Source: Mucilaginibacter segetis
GTDB lineage: Bacteria; Bacteroidota; Bacteroidia; Sphingobacteriales; Sphingobacteriaceae
Direction: 5' to 3'
Assembly: GCF_016522075.1 (NCBI RefSeq)
Contig: NZ_JAEHFW010000001.1
Location: 2,024,206 to 2,088,205, forward strand
DNA: 64,000 nt
Position 1 is the first letter of the stretch, and every line of letters starts with the position of its first letter. Position numbers and translations under genes: made by a program. The notes below the pieces were generated by a model. That model had not been told where the DNA came from. It ran no database searches and saw nothing but the letters and a program-made list of their open reading frames with translations. Positions 1 through 8,883 of the stretch are shown here, piece by piece.

Positions 1-1
1 T

Positions 2-385
2 ATCTCTCCAAAAATACAAGCCACTTATGGCATGCTGGGAACTACGTTTGGTGGTAATCACTTAGCTTGTGCTGCAGGTTTAGCCGTATTGGAGGTAATG
101 GAACAGGATAACCTGATCCAGAACGCCGCGGATTTAGGCAGCTACCTGATAGAGGAGCTTAAAAAGTTTAATAAAATAACCGAAGTGCGTGGCCGTGGTT
201 TAATGATAGGTATTGAATTACCTGCCGAACTATCGAATGTTAAAAAGGACTTGTTATTTAAACATCAGATATTTACAGGAGAAGCTAAACCAAACGTAGT
301 TAGGCTTTTACCTGCTTTAAATTTAACAAAAACTTACGCCGACAGATTTTTAGAGGCATTAGATAAAACGTTGGCTTCTTCTTAA
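2..385 (+). CDS. argD: Acetylornithine/succinylornithine aminotransferase, C-terminal part (cut by window edge)
   Basis: PLP-dependent class III aminotransferase of arginine biosynthesis that converts N-acyl-glutamate semialdehyde to N-acyl-ornithine. Only the last 127 codons lie in the window. The frame is open from base 2 and reads through the conserved GTTFGGNHLACAA segment seen in ArgD proteins, then the small C-terminal domain with the RGRGLMIGIEL motif. The PLP-binding lysine lies upstream of the window. The next gene downstream is the ornithine carbamoyltransferase homologue, which fits the Bacteroidota arginine cluster. The family is clear; the acyl group (acetyl or succinyl) is not decided by this fragment, although the neighbour suggests succinyl. 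Confidence 0.9.
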   Translation: MSPKIQATYGMLGTTFGGNHLACAAGLAVLEVMEQDNLIQNAADLGSYLIEELKKFNKITEVRGRGLMIGIELPAELSNVKKDLLFKHQIFTGEAKPNVVRLLPALNLTKTYADRFLEALDKTLASS

Positions 386-439
386 AGACATTTTGTAGGC
401 ACTGTATAGAATAAACATTTTTAATTAAGCCTTACTTAC

Positions 440-466
440 AAATCACCTTATTGAAAGGTGATTTTG
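440..466 (+). terminator. Hairpin, possible intrinsic terminator between argD and argF'
   Basis: A perfect 10-bp stem (440-449 with 455-464) with a 5-nt loop lies in the gap between argD and the carbamoyltransferase. Only a short T-run follows, so it may attenuate rather than stop transcription. Confidence 0.5.
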
Positions 467-491
467 AGTGAGGCTACTATAAACGAGGCTC

Positions 492-1439
492 ATGAAATTA
501 TTTTCTTCTGTAAATGATGTTAAAGATGTAACGGCATTAGTTGCCGAAGCATTACACCTGAAACAAGATCCTTATGCTTACCAGCATTTGGGTAAAAATA
601 AAACGTTATGCCTCGTTTTTTTAAATCCAAGTTTGCGTACACGTATTAGTACCCAAAAAGCAGGAATTAATTTGGGCATGAATGTTATCGTGCTAAACAT
701 AGATAAGGAAGGCTGGGCACTGGAATTGCAGGATAATGTGATCATGAACGGCACTACTGTAGAACATATCAAAGAAGCAGCAGCTGTTATGGGTGAGTAT
801 GCTGATATTATTGGTGTGCGTTCTTTCCCCGGGTTAAAAGACCGTGAAGAGGATTACAGCGAGAACATATTTAACAAATTTGTGGAATATTGTGGTGTGC
901 CTGTTGTAAGTTTAGAATCTGCTACACGCCATCCGCTGCAAAGCCTTGCCGATCTGGTAACTATACAAGAACTAAAAACCATTAGCAGGCCTAAAGTTGT
1001 ATTAACCTGGGCACCGCATATAAAAGCCTTGCCACAGGCTGTACCCAACTCGTTTGCTGAATGGATGTGTAAGGCCGATGTTGACTTTACTATTGCCCAC
1101 CCGGCAGGTTATGAACTTGCTACGGAATTTACTCAGGGTGCAAACATTACGCACAACCAGAACGAAGCCTTAAAAGAAGCTGATTTTATCTACGTAAAAA
1201 ACTGGTCGGCTTATGAACCTTATGGTCAGGTACTGCCTGGTAATGAGGATTGGATGCTTAATAATAAAAAGCTGGAAGTTGCACCTGACGCAAAGGTTAT
1301 GCATTGCCTGCCGGTGCGTCGTAATCTGGAACTCGCCGATGAAATATTAGATAGCGCCAGATCAGTTGTTATCCATGAAGCGGGAAATCGTGTTTGGGCG
1401 GCACAGGCCGTATTAAAACAGATGTTGGAAGCATTATAA
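492..1439 (+). CDS. argF': N-succinylornithine (acetylornithine-type) carbamoyltransferase
   Basis: Carbamoyltransferase of the arginine pathway acting on an N-acylated ornithine, 315 aa. The carbamoyl-phosphate site reads FLNPSLRTRIST (about residues 43-54), and ATRHPLQSLADL and MHCLPVRRN carry the other phosphate- and ornithine-side contacts. The form of these motifs is that of the Bacteroides SOTCase / Xanthomonas AOTCase branch, not classical ArgF. At the residue that is reported to set acyl specificity in this branch (Pro90 in the Bacteroides enzyme, Glu in the Xanthomonas acetyl enzyme), this protein has Val90, which favours succinylornithine. The stop codon overlaps the ATG of the next gene (TAATG). 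Confidence 0.93.
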   Translation: MKLFSSVNDVKDVTALVAEALHLKQDPYAYQHLGKNKTLCLVFLNPSLRTRISTQKAGINLGMNVIVLNIDKEGWALELQDNVIMNGTTVEHIKEAAAVMGEYADIIGVRSFPGLKDREEDYSENIFNKFVEYCGVPVVSLESATRHPLQSLADLVTIQELKTISRPKVVLTWAPHIKALPQAVPNSFAEWMCKADVDFTIAHPAGYELATEFTQGANITHNQNEALKEADFIYVKNWSAYEPYGQVLPGNEDWMLNNKKLEVAPDAKVMHCLPVRRNLELADEILDSARSVVIHEAGNRVWAAQAVLKQMLEAL

Positions 1440-2044
1440 TGTATACCGCCGCATTCAATAAATTTGTTAACGATGAAGAAGTTATAAACTTTATTCGTAA
1501 GTATAGCTTTGGTACAATTGTCACCACTGTAAACGGCTTGCCTGAGGCTACTCACTTACCGTTTTTGATAGAGCTGAGAGATAATAAGGTAGTATTGATC
1601 TCCCACTTTGCTAAAGCAAATACACAGGCCGCTGCCATTGTAAACGAAACTTCGTTGGTTATTTTTACAGAGCCCCATGCATATATTTCTACATCCAATT
1701 ACGAAAAAGAAACGAATGTACCTACCTGGAATTATATAGCAGTACATGCTTATGGCAAAGCTGTGTTAATAACAGATAATATCAAAGTTGATAACTTGCT
1801 GCGTAAAACAATAAGCTATTACGAATTGGATTACCTGAAACAATGGGACAGTTTGTCCGAAGCTTTTAAATTAAAAATGATGAATGGCATTGTGGCTTTT
1901 GAAATTGTAGTGGATAATTTGCAGGCAAAAAAGAAACTTAGCCAAAACCGCACAGAGGTTGAGCGGGCTAAAATAATAGACAACTTAGGTAAGTCTGCCG
2001 ATAAAAATGAACAGGAAATAGCCCGGTATATGAAAAGAACTTGA
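1439..2044 (+). CDS. PaiB-family FMN-binding putative transcriptional regulator
   Basis: A 201-aa protein of the PaiB family (split-barrel FMN-binding fold), known from Bacillus as a regulator linked to polyamine and protease control. N-terminal MYTAAFNKFVNDEEVINFI and the central PTWNYIAVHAYGKA segment are typical. The start was set at the ATG overlapping the argF' stop by one base, not at the in-frame upstream GTG/ATG inside argF', because the family begins at MYxxxxF. The one-base overlap suggests translation coupled to argF'. Its role in this organism is unknown; a simple flavin-dependent enzyme is also possible. Confidence 0.85.
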   Translation: MYTAAFNKFVNDEEVINFIRKYSFGTIVTTVNGLPEATHLPFLIELRDNKVVLISHFAKANTQAAAIVNETSLVIFTEPHAYISTSNYEKETNVPTWNYIAVHAYGKAVLITDNIKVDNLLRKTISYYELDYLKQWDSLSEAFKLKMMNGIVAFEIVVDNLQAKKKLSQNRTEVERAKIIDNLGKSADKNEQEIARYMKRT

Positions 2045-2053
2045 TTTAAAGCA

Positions 2054-3295
2054 TTAAGTACTTTTAAATGAAGCGTTGATCACCCTGTTCAATGTCAGCC
2101 CCTGTACTATGATAGAAAAAATCACTATAAAGTAAGTCCCGGATAGCATCAGATGTCGGTAGGGCGAGTCGGGTAACACCAGCGCAAGAGCTATGGAAAT
2201 CCCACCCCTTACCCCTGCCCAGGTAAGTATATTTATACTGCCGTAATTCAATTTTAACGACCTGCGCAAAAAAGTTAGCGGCAGTAAAATACTCAGCCAT
2301 CGCGCAGCCAATATAATAATAATGCCTATCCCTCCTATTATCCAGTAATTACGGATAAAAGGCAAATTAACCATTTGTAAGCCAATCATTACAAAAAGCA
2401 CGGTATTCAGCATTTCATCTATTAAAACCCAGAATTTCTCCAGCGCCTGATGCGAATGATCTTTATTATCGGCATTTATAGAGCGATTCCCTGCAAATAA
2501 ACCTGCCGTAACAACCGATAACGGTATGGAAAAGTGCAGATAAGCCGCAGAAACTGATATAAACATAACAAGGCTTAGAGACACCAGTACAATAGTTTGA
2601 AAATCACTGATTGATCGCATTAAACGGAATGCGATATATCCGGTTAGCGCACCTAAAAAAATACCGCCGAATACCTCCTTTATAAATAAAAAAATGGTTT
2701 TCCCGAAATCCACATTGTCTTTTCCTGATTGGGTGATCTCTAACAAAGTAACAAATAACACCAGTCCAATACCATCGTTAAACAATGACTCGCCCGAAAT
2801 TATAGTTTCAAGATTGGTAGGCAGCCGCGAGCCCTTAATGATAGCTCCTACAGCTACGGGGTCTGTAGGCGAAACCATAGCGCCAAATAACAGGCAATAC
2901 CTGAATGGGATTTGTATATTTATAAATCCGGCTACGTAATAAAAAAGGGCACCAAAAATGGCTGTTGATAAAATTACCCCCAGCGTACTTAAAATAATTA
3001 CTGGCCGCATCTCTCTCTTCAGTCGGCGGGTGTTGAGATTAAAAGCACTGGCGAACAATAAAAAACCCAACATTATATTGAGCACCGTTTTGGAGAAGTT
3101 GATATTAGTAGCTAATATGGTAAGATACTTTGCTATACCGGGATTTAGGTTATCAACTATAATAGTAGCTACAGAACCTATTATTGCCAAACTTACAATA
3201 CCAATAGTTCCCGGTAACTTAATAAAGCGGGCATTAATGTAGGAATAAATAGCACTTACAATAATGAGCAGTGCAATTATGGCGAATAAATCCAT
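2054..3295 (-). CDS. Cation:proton antiporter, CPA1 (NhaP-like) family
   Basis: Inner-membrane sodium or potassium/proton antiporter of 413 aa with about 12 hydrophobic segments spread over the whole length. The ion-site motifs of the CPA1 family are visible: SPTDPVAVGA in the middle of the first half, GESLFNDGIGLVL with the Asn-Asp pair, and the late TWAGVRGGISIALAL helix. There is no C-terminal cytosolic regulatory domain, so it is a short form. It converges on paiB with a 9-bp gap. Family assignment is firm; ion preference cannot be read. Confidence 0.9.
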   Translation of the reverse strand: MDLFAIIALLIIVSAIYSYINARFIKLPGTIGIVSLAIIGSVATIIVDNLNPGIAKYLTILATNINFSKTVLNIMLGFLLFASAFNLNTRRLKREMRPVIILSTLGVILSTAIFGALFYYVAGFINIQIPFRYCLLFGAMVSPTDPVAVGAIIKGSRLPTNLETIISGESLFNDGIGLVLFVTLLEITQSGKDNVDFGKTIFLFIKEVFGGIFLGALTGYIAFRLMRSISDFQTIVLVSLSLVMFISVSAAYLHFSIPLSVVTAGLFAGNRSINADNKDHSHQALEKFWVLIDEMLNTVLFVMIGLQMVNLPFIRNYWIIGGIGIIIILAARWLSILLPLTFLRRSLKLNYGSINILTWAGVRGGISIALALVLPDSPYRHLMLSGTYFIVIFSIIVQGLTLNRVINASFKST

Positions 3296-3341
3296 TAAGT
3301 ATGTGGCGTATGATTATTTATATAATGTGTCCCTGCAAAAT

Positions 3342-4640
3342 CTATTCCGCAACAGCATCTTCCATCATCGTTTTAGTATCAAAGTGATGAATAACAAGCC
3401 TGTTGTCGCTGTTACGGGTGATGTATCCGGTTGCCCAGTTTAAAAACACGATAGCCTTGTTGCTAAATCCGGCTAATGATAATAAGTGTACAAACATCCA
3501 CAGCAACCATGCAAAAAACCCTTGAAAATGAAGTTTATGTATGTCCGCTACCGCCTTATTCCGTCCTATAGTGGCCATGGTACCCAAGTCGTTATATTTA
3601 AATGGTATAGTTGGTTGATTTTCTATAATATTCATCAGGTTTTTTGCCAAATGCTTTCCTTGTTGTAAAGCTACCTGAGCCACTCCGGGGTAACCTTGCG
3701 GATTATTACTATCGACTACAGCTGACACATCACCAATAGCAAAAATGTTGTTGTAGCCTTTTACACGGTTTATTTCATCAGTTTGTATTCGGCCGCCGCG
3801 TGCTATAACCTCCTTAGGCATTCCATCGGGCACTTCAGCCTTCACCCCGGCTGCCCAAAACACGTTCCGCGTTTTGATAATGGTGCCATCGTCAATTTTC
3901 AATTCATCACCATCATAACTTTGTACATGCACACCATTATAAATGGTAATTCCCATTTCAGTCAGGAATTTTTTAGCTTTTGATGACGCCTGCGTCGACA
4001 TTGCTGCCAACAGCTCCGGTTTTCCTTCTACTAAAAAAACATTCATATCCGCATCACACAAACCAGGATAATCTTTACAAAGAACATATTTCCTAAGTTC
4101 TGCAATAGCACCCGATAGCTCCACCCCGGTTGGCCCCCCGCCTACAACCACAAATGTGAGCAGGGCATTTCGCTCCGCTTTATCAGTAGTTACCAGCGCT
4201 TTTTCGAGGTTTTGCAATAATAAACTTCTGATATTTAACGCCTCGGCTATATTTTTCATTGGCATGGTATAGTGTTCCAGTTGTTTATTGCCAAAATAAT
4301 TGGTGTTAGCACCCGTAGCTATAACCAGGTAATCGTAATAAATATCGCCGATGTCGGCCTTTACTAAGTTATGGTTCGTATCAATCTCGTTAACCTCTGC
4401 AAGATGGAAGGTAAAGTTCTTTTGTCTGCCAAATATCCGCCTGATGGGGAAACCAATAGAATCACTTTCAATAGCCCCGGTAGCTACCTGATAAAGTAAT
4501 GGCTGAAAGGTATGATAATTATGCTTATCCAATAACAATATTTCTACGGGGGCGTTTTTTAATTTTTTTGCCAGTTGTATGCCGGCGAAGCCGCCGCCAA
4601 TGATAAGTACACGTGGCTTTGAGTTAGTTTTTTTATCCAT
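3342..4640 (-). CDS. ndh: Type II NADH:quinone oxidoreductase (NDH-2) family protein
   Basis: FAD-dependent, non-proton-pumping NADH dehydrogenase that feeds electrons to menaquinone at the inner face of the membrane; 432 aa. The FAD Rossmann motif (IIGGGFAGIQLAK) is at the N-terminus, and a second dinucleotide fold (VVVGGGPTGVELSGAIAEL) for NADH lies near residue 165. The quinone-side motif region VAQVALQQGKHLAKN follows. A hydrophobic C-terminal hairpin (about FFAWLLWMFVHLLSLAGF) would anchor it to the membrane. It starts 144 bp from the divergent hydrolase gene. nuoC/nuoD for complex I are 3 kb away on the other strand, so both entry routes are encoded. Confidence 0.9.
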   Translation of the reverse strand: MDKKTNSKPRVLIIGGGFAGIQLAKKLKNAPVEILLLDKHNYHTFQPLLYQVATGAIESDSIGFPIRRIFGRQKNFTFHLAEVNEIDTNHNLVKADIGDIYYDYLVIATGANTNYFGNKQLEHYTMPMKNIAEALNIRSLLLQNLEKALVTTDKAERNALLTFVVVGGGPTGVELSGAIAELRKYVLCKDYPGLCDADMNVFLVEGKPELLAAMSTQASSKAKKFLTEMGITIYNGVHVQSYDGDELKIDDGTIIKTRNVFWAAGVKAEVPDGMPKEVIARGGRIQTDEINRVKGYNNIFAIGDVSAVVDSNNPQGYPGVAQVALQQGKHLAKNLMNIIENQPTIPFKYNDLGTMATIGRNKAVADIHKLHFQGFFAWLLWMFVHLLSLAGFSNKAIVFLNWATGYITRNSDNRLVIHHFDTKTMMEDAVAE

Positions 4641-4784
4641 ATTTTACGTAACTGACTGCAAATTAATTATTAATTCGAACGGTTAGTCTTAGTTTTAACA
4701 GGATAAAGTAAGTATCTGTTTTAAACTGCGCTATTTTTTGGTACATATTACAGGTATTGTTAGTTTTAACCCACAAAAAGCAAC

Positions 4785-5747
4785 ATGAAACAATTATTTA
4801 TACTCTTAATAGGCACGTTTATACTAAGTAGTTCGGCACTATCTCAAGTAAAACAGGTTGATAGCTGGACAGATGGAAAGTACGTTAATGTTAATGGTGC
4901 CAAATTATGGGTTGTAACTGTTGGGGAGGGCGACCCCATTATATTTATAGCCGGCGGCCCCGGTGGTGCGCATGTTGGGTTGCGCAGTTTTGACCCGCTG
5001 GCGCAAAACCATCACCAGCTTATTTATTTTGACGCTTTTGGACGCGGCAAATCAGACACAGCAAAAAATGTTGCAGAATATACACTTGCGCGCGATATTG
5101 ATGATATCGAAGCTCTTCGTATTGCTTTAAAGCTCGACAAAATAACCGTACTCGGTCACTCTTACGGCGGTGTGGTGGCTCAGGGTTATGCTATTAAATA
5201 CCCGGCTCACTTAAGTCATTTAATTTTAGCTGATACTTTTCACAGTTACTTAATGTGGCAGGCAAATGATGATAACTCCAACCATGAAATAAAAACTAAC
5301 TATCCTGAAGTTTGGGACGAACTGATGAAAATTCGGGAAAGGGGCGCCGTATCAAGCGATCAGCAGCATCAGGATATATATAGCCGTGTACCTTATGGTT
5401 TTTTATATGCCTATAACCCTGATAAATTCCTGGGCAGAGGACGTAAACCTTACCCTAACCCCAATAACACTAAATTATATTACCAAATGGTCGGAAAGGA
5501 TGGTGACTTTATAGTAGGCAGCGATATAGGTTCATTTGATTACCGTAAAGATTTGAAAAATTTAAAAATGCCTGTATTGATACTGGCCGGGCGTTTTGAT
5601 AGGGTTGCAGTTCCAACAATGATGGTTAAGTATAAAGAATATTGTCCGCAGGCAGAATTTGTAATGTTCGAGAAGTCGGGACACAACCCTCAGGTTGAGG
5701 AACCTGAAAAGGAATTTGCAGTAATAAATGATTTTTTAACCAAATAA
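4785..5747 (+). CDS. Secreted alpha/beta hydrolase, proline iminopeptidase-like
   Basis: A 320-aa serine hydrolase. A Sec signal peptide (about residues 1-20, ending ALSQ) indicates export. The nucleophile elbow GHSYGG places Ser126. Asp272 (GRFDRV) and His300 (SGHNP) complete the triad. The oxyanion loop reads AGGPGGAH, close to the HGGPG of proline iminopeptidases. Ends 12 bp from the convergent yqgE. The fold and catalytic residues are clear; the substrate (peptide, ester or epoxide) is not. Confidence 0.85.
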   Translation: MKQLFILLIGTFILSSSALSQVKQVDSWTDGKYVNVNGAKLWVVTVGEGDPIIFIAGGPGGAHVGLRSFDPLAQNHHQLIYFDAFGRGKSDTAKNVAEYTLARDIDDIEALRIALKLDKITVLGHSYGGVVAQGYAIKYPAHLSHLILADTFHSYLMWQANDDNSNHEIKTNYPEVWDELMKIRERGAVSSDQQHQDIYSRVPYGFLYAYNPDKFLGRGRKPYPNPNNTKLYYQMVGKDGDFIVGSDIGSFDYRKDLKNLKMPVLILAGRFDRVAVPTMMVKYKEYCPQAEFVMFEKSGHNPQVEEPEKEFAVINDFLTK

Positions 5748-5759
5748 TATAGGCTAAAG

Positions 5760-6338
5760 TTAATTTAATGTGGGATTTTCCGGAAAATTGGCTATGTGCG
5801 CATAACGCTGACCGAGGCTGATCACAGTTTCTTTCCATAAATTATCGCCATTACCAAAAATTGTATCGGTAGTATATTTATCTGTTACTATCCAGGCATC
5901 TTCCCGTAGTTCATTATCTAATTGTGCGGGCGTCCAGCCTGAGTATCCTGTAAAAAATCTGATCTCATTTTCGTTCAGTTGATAGTTCGTGATCAGCTTT
6001 TTGATCAATTCAAAATCTCCGCCCCAAAAAACACCGGTGCTTATCTCAATTCCATCCGGTATTTTATCAGGACAACAATGTATATAATGCAGGGTGTTTT
6101 CAGATACAGGTCCACCCAGGTACACCGGGATCTCCGAATAAGATACATCAGGTAATATATCGCCTAATAAATAATCGCTTTGATGATTAAGCACAAAGCC
6201 CATGGCGCCGGCTTCTGAATATTCCGTTAAAAGTATAACCGCCCTTTTAAAATGAGGGTCGGGCATAAATGGTTCTGAGATAAGCAACCTGCCGGCCGCC
6301 GCGGAAATTGGACTAAGCATAGGTTTATTTTTAATCAA
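5760..6338 (-). CDS. YqgE/AlgH family protein
   Basis: A 192-aa cytosolic protein of the UPF0301 (YqgE/AlgH) family. Hallmarks are GRLLISEPFMPDPHFKRAVILLTEY near the N-terminus, GAMGFVLN, YLGGPV, and FTGYSGWTPAQLDNELREDAW in the second half. The biochemical function of the family is not established; AlgH was named from alginate regulation in Pseudomonas. It is transcribed divergently from pdxH across a 92-bp gap. Confidence 0.9.
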   Translation of the reverse strand: MIKNKPMLSPISAAAGRLLISEPFMPDPHFKRAVILLTEYSEAGAMGFVLNHQSDYLLGDILPDVSYSEIPVYLGGPVSENTLHYIHCCPDKIPDGIEISTGVFWGGDFELIKKLITNYQLNENEIRFFTGYSGWTPAQLDNELREDAWIVTDKYTTDTIFGNGDNLWKETVISLGQRYAHIANFPENPTLN

Positions 6339-6417
6339 GATAACAGTATTTTAAAAAATATGTTCATTGTCATTTAAAAATGAACGTTATTTCAATATTT
6401 ACGGTATAATTAATTTG

Positions 6418-6425
6418 TAAGTTTG
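6418..6425 (+). promoter_or_regulatory. Bacteroidota -7 promoter box for pdxH-nuoC-nuoD
   Basis: TAAGTTTG matches the TAnnTTTG consensus exactly, 5 nt before the pdxH ATG, implying a very short leader. Confidence 0.45.
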
Positions 6426-6430
6426 CGATA

Positions 6431-7078
6431 ATGAACCAGCAAGACATAGAAAATTTAAGACAAGATTACAGTTCTGCCTCACTTTCGGAGACGGACGTAA
6501 ACCCAGACCCGATAAAACAATTTGATAAATGGTTTAACGAAGCCATTAACGCAAAGATATATGAACCTAACGCCATGACGCTGGCTACAGCCACAACTGA
6601 TGGTCGCCCATCGGCACGTATTGTTTTACTTAAAGGGTTCAGCAACGATGGCTTTAAATTTTATACAAACTATTTAAGCCGTAAGGGTAAAGAGTTAGGC
6701 AAAAATCCATTGGCTGCATTAGTTTTTCTTTGGGGCGATATGGAGCGCCAAATAAGAATTGAGGGCACCATCGAGAAACTTGATCGTGATTATTCGGAAA
6801 AATATTTCCACTCGCGTCCTAAGGCCAGTCAAATCGGTGCATTGGCATCTCCGCAAAGCCAGGAGATTGCCGGCCGTGAAATACTGGAAAGCAAAATGGC
6901 ACAATTGGAAGCCGAATATACAGATAAAGAAGTGCCTAAGCCATCGTACTGGGGCGGTTATATTTTAAAACCAAGGATGATTGAATTTTGGCAGGGTCGT
7001 CGCAGCCGCCTGCATGATAGGATCGTTTATAAAAAAACCGATAATAAAAGCTGGAAAATAGTACGGTTAGCGCCATGA
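6431..7078 (+). CDS. pdxH: Pyridoxamine 5'-phosphate oxidase
   Basis: FMN-dependent oxidase that converts pyridoxine or pyridoxamine 5'-phosphate to pyridoxal 5'-phosphate, 215 aa, the normal length. Conserved segments: MTLATATTDGRPSARIVLLKG (FMN site, about residue 50), FYTNYLSRKGKEL, and the family signature FWQGRRSRLHDR near the C-terminus, which ends in RLAP as in E. coli PdxH. The TGA stop overlaps the nuoC start (ATGA), so it appears to lead an operon with nuoC and nuoD, an unusual partner set. Confidence 0.96.
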   Translation: MNQQDIENLRQDYSSASLSETDVNPDPIKQFDKWFNEAINAKIYEPNAMTLATATTDGRPSARIVLLKGFSNDGFKFYTNYLSRKGKELGKNPLAALVFLWGDMERQIRIEGTIEKLDRDYSEKYFHSRPKASQIGALASPQSQEIAGREILESKMAQLEAEYTDKEVPKPSYWGGYILKPRMIEFWQGRRSRLHDRIVYKKTDNKSWKIVRLAP

Positions 7079-7575
7079 GTTTTGAGGATATCAAATTATT
7101 GCTGGTAGAAAAGTTCGGTCAGGACGTAATTGACGGGGAAGAAACAACAGGAATACAGCCTGCATTGTTAATTAAGCCCGACAAGATAGCTGACGTGTGC
7201 CTGGAGTTACGCGATAATCCAAAAACTCATTTTGATTTCCTATCGTGCCTTAGCGGTGTGGACCATGGCGTTGCCGACGGTCGCTTTGGTGTTGTTTATA
7301 ATTTATCATCTATCCCCTACCACCTACAGCTCACTTTAAAGGTGAGTAAGCCCAATAACCGGGATGAGAATGAATTACCTTCTTTCCCGAGTGTTACGTC
7401 GGTTTACCGTACTGCCGACTGGCATGAACGGGAAGCATATGATATGGTGGGAATATTTTTTGAAGGACACCCGGATCTGCGGCGCATTTTATTACCTGAC
7501 GACTGGGATGGCTTTCCGTTACGGAAAGATTATACCACAGCAGAAAAATATTATAAAGGCATTCAAATAGATTAA
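7075..7575 (+). CDS. nuoC: NADH-quinone oxidoreductase subunit C
   Basis: The 30-kDa peripheral-arm subunit of respiratory complex I, 166 aa. The C-terminal signature is intact: DWHEREAYDMVGIFFEGHPDLRRIL followed by GFPLRKDY. It begins inside the last codons of pdxH (4-nt ATGA overlap) and is followed after 24 nt by nuoD. The usual companions nuoA/nuoB upstream and nuoE onward downstream are absent here. Confidence 0.95.
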   Translation: MSFEDIKLLLVEKFGQDVIDGEETTGIQPALLIKPDKIADVCLELRDNPKTHFDFLSCLSGVDHGVADGRFGVVYNLSSIPYHLQLTLKVSKPNNRDENELPSFPSVTSVYRTADWHEREAYDMVGIFFEGHPDLRRILLPDDWDGFPLRKDYTTAEKYYKGIQID

Positions 7576-7599
7576 ATAACCGGAAGCACATAGGGAAGA

Positions 7600-8802
7600 T
7601 TGGAACTTATCAATTCAAAATACAACGAAGCATTAGAGCGTTATCAAAAAAAGATAGCTGACGCAAGCGTGGAAGACATGGTACTTAATATGGGGCCGCA
7701 ACACCCGTCTACACATGGTGTATTGCGCCTGGAGTTGATCACCGATGGTGAAATAGTAAAAGATGTTATTCCGCATATCGGGTATCTGCATCGTTGCTTT
7801 GAAAAACATGCCGAAAGTTTAACTTACCAGCAAACTATTCCCTTTACCGACCGGATGGATTATCTGGCATCAATGAATAACAGCCATGCCTGGGTTATGG
7901 GTGTAGAGCGGATGTTAGGTATTGATAAAGATATACCCAAACGTATTGAATATATTCGGGTGCTGGTATGCGAATTGAACCGGATAGCATCACACCTCAT
8001 AGCCATCGGTACCTACGGCATTGACATAGGAGCCTTTACCCCTTTTTTATGGTGCTTTAGCGACAGGGAGCATATTATGGGTATGCTGGAATGGGCTTCG
8101 GGCTCACGTATGTTGTATAATTACATCTGGGTTGGAGGGCTATTTTATGACCTGCCTGTAGGATTTGAAAAACGTTGCCGCGAATTTGTAGATTATTTTA
8201 AACCCAAGATGGTAGAATTGAACCGCCTGCTTACCGATAATCAGATATTTATAAATCGTACAGCCAATGTTGGTGTGCTGCCATTAGATGTAGCCATAAA
8301 TTACGGTTGTTCAGGGCCGGTTTTACGCGGCTCCGGATTAAAATACGATCTGCGCCGGATAGACAATTATTCAGTTTACCCTGAATTAGAATTTGACATA
8401 CCCTGCGGCAAAGGCGAAATGGGCACTGTTGGCGATTGCTGGGACAGATATAAAGTTAGGGTAGATGAAATAGATCAGTCGTTAAAAATGATAGAACAAA
8501 GCCTTGACCGCTTGGAAAACGAATTGAAACGAACCCCTGATTTTGATCCCCGAGCTAAATTACCCCGCAAAATTACGCCTAAACCTCAGGATTATTATGC
8601 ACGTGCCGAAGGGGCAAAAGGTGAATTAGGTTTTTATTTTATAGCCGATGGCAGAACCGAAGTACCTTTCAGAGTAAAATCACGCGGGCCAAGTTTCAAT
8701 AACTTATCGGTATTACCCGAACTTGCCAAAGGTGTAATGATAGCGGATCTTGTAGCTATAATAGGTTCTATTGATATTGTATTAGGCGAAGTGGATAGAT
8801 AG
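7600..8802 (+). CDS. nuoD: NADH-quinone oxidoreductase subunit D
   Basis: The 49-kDa subunit of complex I, which forms the quinone pocket with NuoB; 400 aa. [16 protein letters not shown] (about residue 32) is the quinone-site hairpin, and the C-terminus [12 protein letters not shown] is complete. The reading frame opens with TTG at 7600, 24 nt after the nuoC stop; no ATG is available before residue 27, so TTG is taken as start. No further nuo genes follow: the strand switches after a hairpin. Confidence 0.94.
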   Translation: MELINSKYNEALERYQKKIADASVEDMVLNMGPQHPSTHGVLRLELITDGEIVKDVIPHIGYLHRCFEKHAESLTYQQTIPFTDRMDYLASMNNSHAWVMGVERMLGIDKDIPKRIEYIRVLVCELNRIASHLIAIGTYGIDIGAFTPFLWCFSDREHIMGMLEWASGSRMLYNYIWVGGLFYDLPVGFEKRCREFVDYFKPKMVELNRLLTDNQIFINRTANVGVLPLDVAINYGCSGPVLRGSGLKYDLRRIDNYSVYPELEFDIPCGKGEMGTVGDCWDRYKVRVDEIDQSLKMIEQSLDRLENELKRTPDFDPRAKLPRKITPKPQDYYARAEGAKGELGFYFIADGRTEVPFRVKSRGPSFNNLSVLPELAKGVMIADLVAIIGSIDIVLGEVDR

Positions 8803-8822
8803 CAACTAACCCTTTACCTCTC

Positions 8823-8857
8823 AAAAAAAAAGACAGAACCTTTTTGGTCCTGTCCTT
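8823..8857 (-). terminator. Intrinsic terminator of the sigma/protease operon
   Basis: Stem 8832-8840 with 8846-8854 (one mismatch, 5-nt loop). On the minus strand it is followed by a run of eight T. It lies 27 bp past the stop of the protease gene; it has no T-run for nuoD on the plus strand. Confidence 0.75.
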
Positions 8858-8883
8858 ATAAACATAATATCTTCCAAAGATAT

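Noticed and set aside
2064..2300. 78-codon minus-strand frame at the end of the antiporter gene
   Set aside because: It is out of frame with the antiporter, whose conserved TWAGVRGGISIALAL helix occupies the same bases.
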